NCBI GenBank assembly: GCA_937927415.1
Contig: CALBDS010000061.1
Span: 124,001 to 188,000 of the forward strand
Direction: 5' to 3'
Length of the DNA: 64,000 nucleotides
Source: an uncultured Rhodospirillaceae bacterium
GTDB taxonomy: Bacteria > Pseudomonadota > Alphaproteobacteria > Azospirillales > Azospirillaceae
This document shows, one piece after another, positions 62,063 to 64,000 of this stretch. Position 1 is the first letter of the stretch; each line of letters starts with the position of its first letter. A program made the position numbers and the translations under genes. The notes below the pieces were generated by a model. The model worked only from the letters and a program-made list of their open reading frames with translations. It searched no databases and was not told the origin of the DNA.

Positions 62063-63238
62063 TTAGTCACGGGCAACGCACAGGGCGATGCCCATGCCGC
62101 CGCCGATGCACAGGGTGGCCAGACCCTTCTTGGCATCGCGCTTCTGCATTTCGTGCAGCAGGGTGGTCAGCACGCGGGCACCCGACGCGCCGACCGGATG
62201 GCCGAGAGCGATGGCGCCGCCGTTGACGTTCACCTTGCTGGTGTCCCAACCCAGATCCTTGTTCACGGCCAGGGCCTGGGCGGCGAAGGCTTCGTTGGCT
62301 TCGATCAGGTCGAGGTCGTCAACGGTCCAGCCGGCCTTCTTCAGGGCCAGACGGCTGGCCGGGATCGGGCCGGTGCCCATGATCGCCGGATCGACGCCGG
62401 CCGTGCCCCACGACACGATGCGGGCCAGCGGGGTGACGCCGCGCTTGGCGGCGTTGTCGGCGGTCATCAGCACCAGGGCGGCGGCACCGTCGTTGATGCC
62501 CGAGGCGTTGCCGGCGGTCACGGTGCCGTCCTTGGCGAAGGCGGCGCGCAGCTTGGCCAGGGATTCGACGGTGGTGCCGAACTTCGGATGCTCGTCGGTA
62601 TCGACGATCACGTCACCCTTGCGGCCCTTGATGGTGACCGGGATGATTTCGTCCTTGAAGCGGCCGGACTTGATCGCCGCTTCGGCCTTCTGCTGGGAGG
62701 CGGCGGCAAAGGCGTCCTGCTCGTCGCGGGTCAGCTGCCACTGACGAGCGACGTTCTCGGCGGTGTTGCCCATGTGGTAGCCATGGAAGGCGTCGGTCAG
62801 ACCGTCGCGCAGCATGGTGTCCAGCATTTCGGCAGGCCCCATCTTCACCCCGTTGCGCAGGTGCATGACGTGCGGGGCCTGGCTCATGCTTTCCTGACCG
62901 CCGACCACCATCACCTCGGCGTCGCCTTCACGGATGGCCTGATAGCCCAGCGCCACCGCGCGCAGGCCCGAACCGCAGAGCTGGTTGATGCCGAAAGCGG
63001 TCTTTTCGACCGGGATGCCCGCGTTCACCGCGGCCTGACGGGCCGGGTTCTGGCCGGCACCGGCGGCCAGGATCTGACCGAGGATGACTTCGGTCACCTC
63101 GGCGGCGTCGGTCTTGGCCCGCGCAAGCGCCTCACGGATGGCGATTTCGCCAAGGTAATGGGCCGGGACGCTGCTGAGACTGCCATTGAACGTACCGATC
63201 GGGGTACGCGCGGCGGCAGCGATGACAACCTCGGTCAT
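62063..63238 (-). CDS. phaA: Acetyl-CoA C-acetyltransferase (beta-ketothiolase)
   Basis: 391-residue thiolase that condenses two acetyl-CoA to acetoacetyl-CoA for PHB. Catalytic residues are C88 (NQLCGSGLRAV), H347 (IALGHPVGASG) and C377 (TLCIGGGMG), which match the Zoogloea thiolase triad C89/H348/C378. The length is standard. It is the first gene of phaA-phaB; a PhaC-like gene lies 110 bp upstream on the same strand. Confidence 0.96.
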   Translation of the reverse strand: MTEVVIAAAARTPIGTFNGSLSSVPAHYLGEIAIREALARAKTDAAEVTEVILGQILAAGAGQNPARQAAVNAGIPVEKTAFGINQLCGSGLRAVALGYQAIREGDAEVMVVGGQESMSQAPHVMHLRNGVKMGPAEMLDTMLRDGLTDAFHGYHMGNTAENVARQWQLTRDEQDAFAAASQQKAEAAIKSGRFKDEIIPVTIKGRKGDVIVDTDEHPKFGTTVESLAKLRAAFAKDGTVTAGNASGINDGAAALVLMTADNAAKRGVTPLARIVSWGTAGVDPAIMGTGPIPASRLALKKAGWTVDDLDLIEANEAFAAQALAVNKDLGWDTSKVNVNGGAIALGHPVGASGARVLTTLLHEMQKRDAKKGLATLCIGGGMGIALCVARD

Positions 63239-63348
63239 GATAAAGCTCCTCAGGATTTGTCAGTTTTATTATGTCGTTGGACGGGCAGTCCCCGCAGGCA
63301 CTTTATGCGCAAACATTGATGGGTTGCAAGGAGGCAATACACCCATTC

Positions 63349-64000
63349 CTATCCTATCGTGTTAAGCCATTCGGCAAGGGGTCGCCATACGCCGTTTTGC
63401 GCACCGGCGCTGACCACCATGCCGATATGACCGAATTGTGGCATAATAGTTTGCCCCCTAGGTATCTTTTGTATCAGACCAAGGGCCGAAGATGGCGGCA
63501 CGATCCGGTCGCGGGCGGGAATCAGCGCCAGCGTCGGCACGGTGATGGCGGCGGGGTCAACCGGCATGCCGCCGACCATCCACCGCCCTTCGGCGGTGTC
63601 GTTGCGGCCGTACCAGCCGGTCAACGCCTCCCGCGCCACGGGGGCGGCCAGCGGGATGCCGTCGTTCAGCCAATCCTCCAACGCCACGAAGGCGACGGCG
63701 GCGGGGCTGTTCATGTCCATGCGGGCAAACTGGGAAAACTTCTTCAGCGCCAGGAACGGGTCGAGCTGGGCGAACAGGGCCTGGAGCACGTCCACCGGCA
63801 TCTCCCCCCACGCGTCCAGCGGACCGGCGAAGGGCTGGAACAGCGGCACCATCCGGCGGGCCAGCGTGGCGTTTTCCGCGTGGAAATCCCACGGCGTGGC
63901 CATCAGGGTCAGCGACGCCACCCGTTCGGGCTGGCGCAGGGCCAGGGCCGCTGCCAGCAGCCCCCCCATACAGTACCCCACCACCGCCGGCGGACGGCCC
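63349..64000 (-). CDS. PhaC-like alpha/beta hydrolase, N-terminus beyond the window end
   Basis: About 217 residues are in the window; the frame is open to position 64000. A PHA-synthase-style lipase box VVGYCMGG has Cys as nucleophile, with the acid in IPARDRIVPP and His in PQFGHIGMVVSAGA. TPWDFHAENATLARRM resembles the segment after the box in PhaC proteins. Only ~207 residues follow the nucleophile, fewer than the ~270 of class I PhaC, so it probably belongs to the shorter PhaC-like group (~360 residues). Gene context with phaA-phaB supports polyhydroxybutyrate synthesis or turnover. The first residues are missing, so it cannot be named firmly. Confidence 0.82.
   Translation of the reverse strand, partial: GRPPAVVGYCMGGLLAAALALRQPERVASLTLMATPWDFHAENATLARRMVPLFQPFAGPLDAWGEMPVDVLQALFAQLDPFLALKKFSQFARMDMNSPAAVAFVALEDWLNDGIPLAAPVAREALTGWYGRNDTAEGRWMVGGMPVDPAAITVPTLALIPARDRIVPPSSALGLIQKIPRGQTIMPQFGHIGMVVSAGAQNGVWRPLAEWLNTIG

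Overview
This is GC-rich alphaproteobacterial DNA, most likely from a Rhodospirillales/Azospirillaceae-type organism. The evidence is a circularly permuted two-piece tmRNA gene next to an alpha-type SspB, a COQ9-def-rpsU-ychF neighbourhood, a phaA-phaB pair, and globin-coupled chemoreceptors with PilZ domains. The genus is an inference. No rRNA, tRNA or CRISPR array was seen.

Layout. (1) 1-9598 is accessory DNA: a sensor kinase and its Tat-exported PhnD/AioX-like binding protein, divergent from an arsenic operon (arsR, arsR, arsC, arsN2-arsC fusion, acr3, arsH). An IS5-type element sits exactly at the arsH stop codon, followed by a truncated tyrosine recombinase and an AT-rich stretch. The accessory block ends at a 111-bp remnant of trxB (9599-9709), which marks a boundary with the chromosomal backbone. 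(2) 9846-20873 is a tight four-gene operon: a secreted protein, a CHASE2-adenylate cyclase, a TpsB outer-membrane transporter, and a 2140-residue TpsA exoprotein ending in an intact-looking caspase (C14) domain. A secreted unknown is encoded convergently. (3) 22136-29566 holds two ABC importers on the minus strand. The upstream one is of branched-chain-amino-acid (Liv) type with a LivM-LivG fusion and lies under a TPP riboswitch, so it is probably a thiamine or thiamine-precursor importer. The other is of SsuABC/NMT1 type. (4) 29776-34126 holds two protoglobin-MCP-PilZ receptors; the second has an FNR/FixK-like box upstream. (5) 34193-36928 holds a GT-C-like membrane protein and a DMT exporter. 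(6) 36954-46366 is a nucleoside uptake and salvage cluster (BMP-type ABC importer, cdd, punA, deoC, deoA), interrupted by an unknown gene with its own AT-rich upstream region. (7) 46567-52301 holds a LysE exporter, OxyR, an exported degenerate chorismate-mutase-like protein, and a TrpXYZ-type ABC importer. (8) 52342-58366 is housekeeping: thyX, ssrA, sspB, a TfoX-N protein, COQ9, def, rpsU, ychF and a Nudix hydrolase. (9) 58481-64000 holds a LysR regulator, an MFS transporter, phaB, phaA and a PhaC-like hydrolase cut by the window end.

The most unusual units are the cyclase/two-partner-secretion/caspase operon and the riboswitch-controlled Liv-type transporter. The arsenic region adds a clear history of IS-mediated rearrangement.
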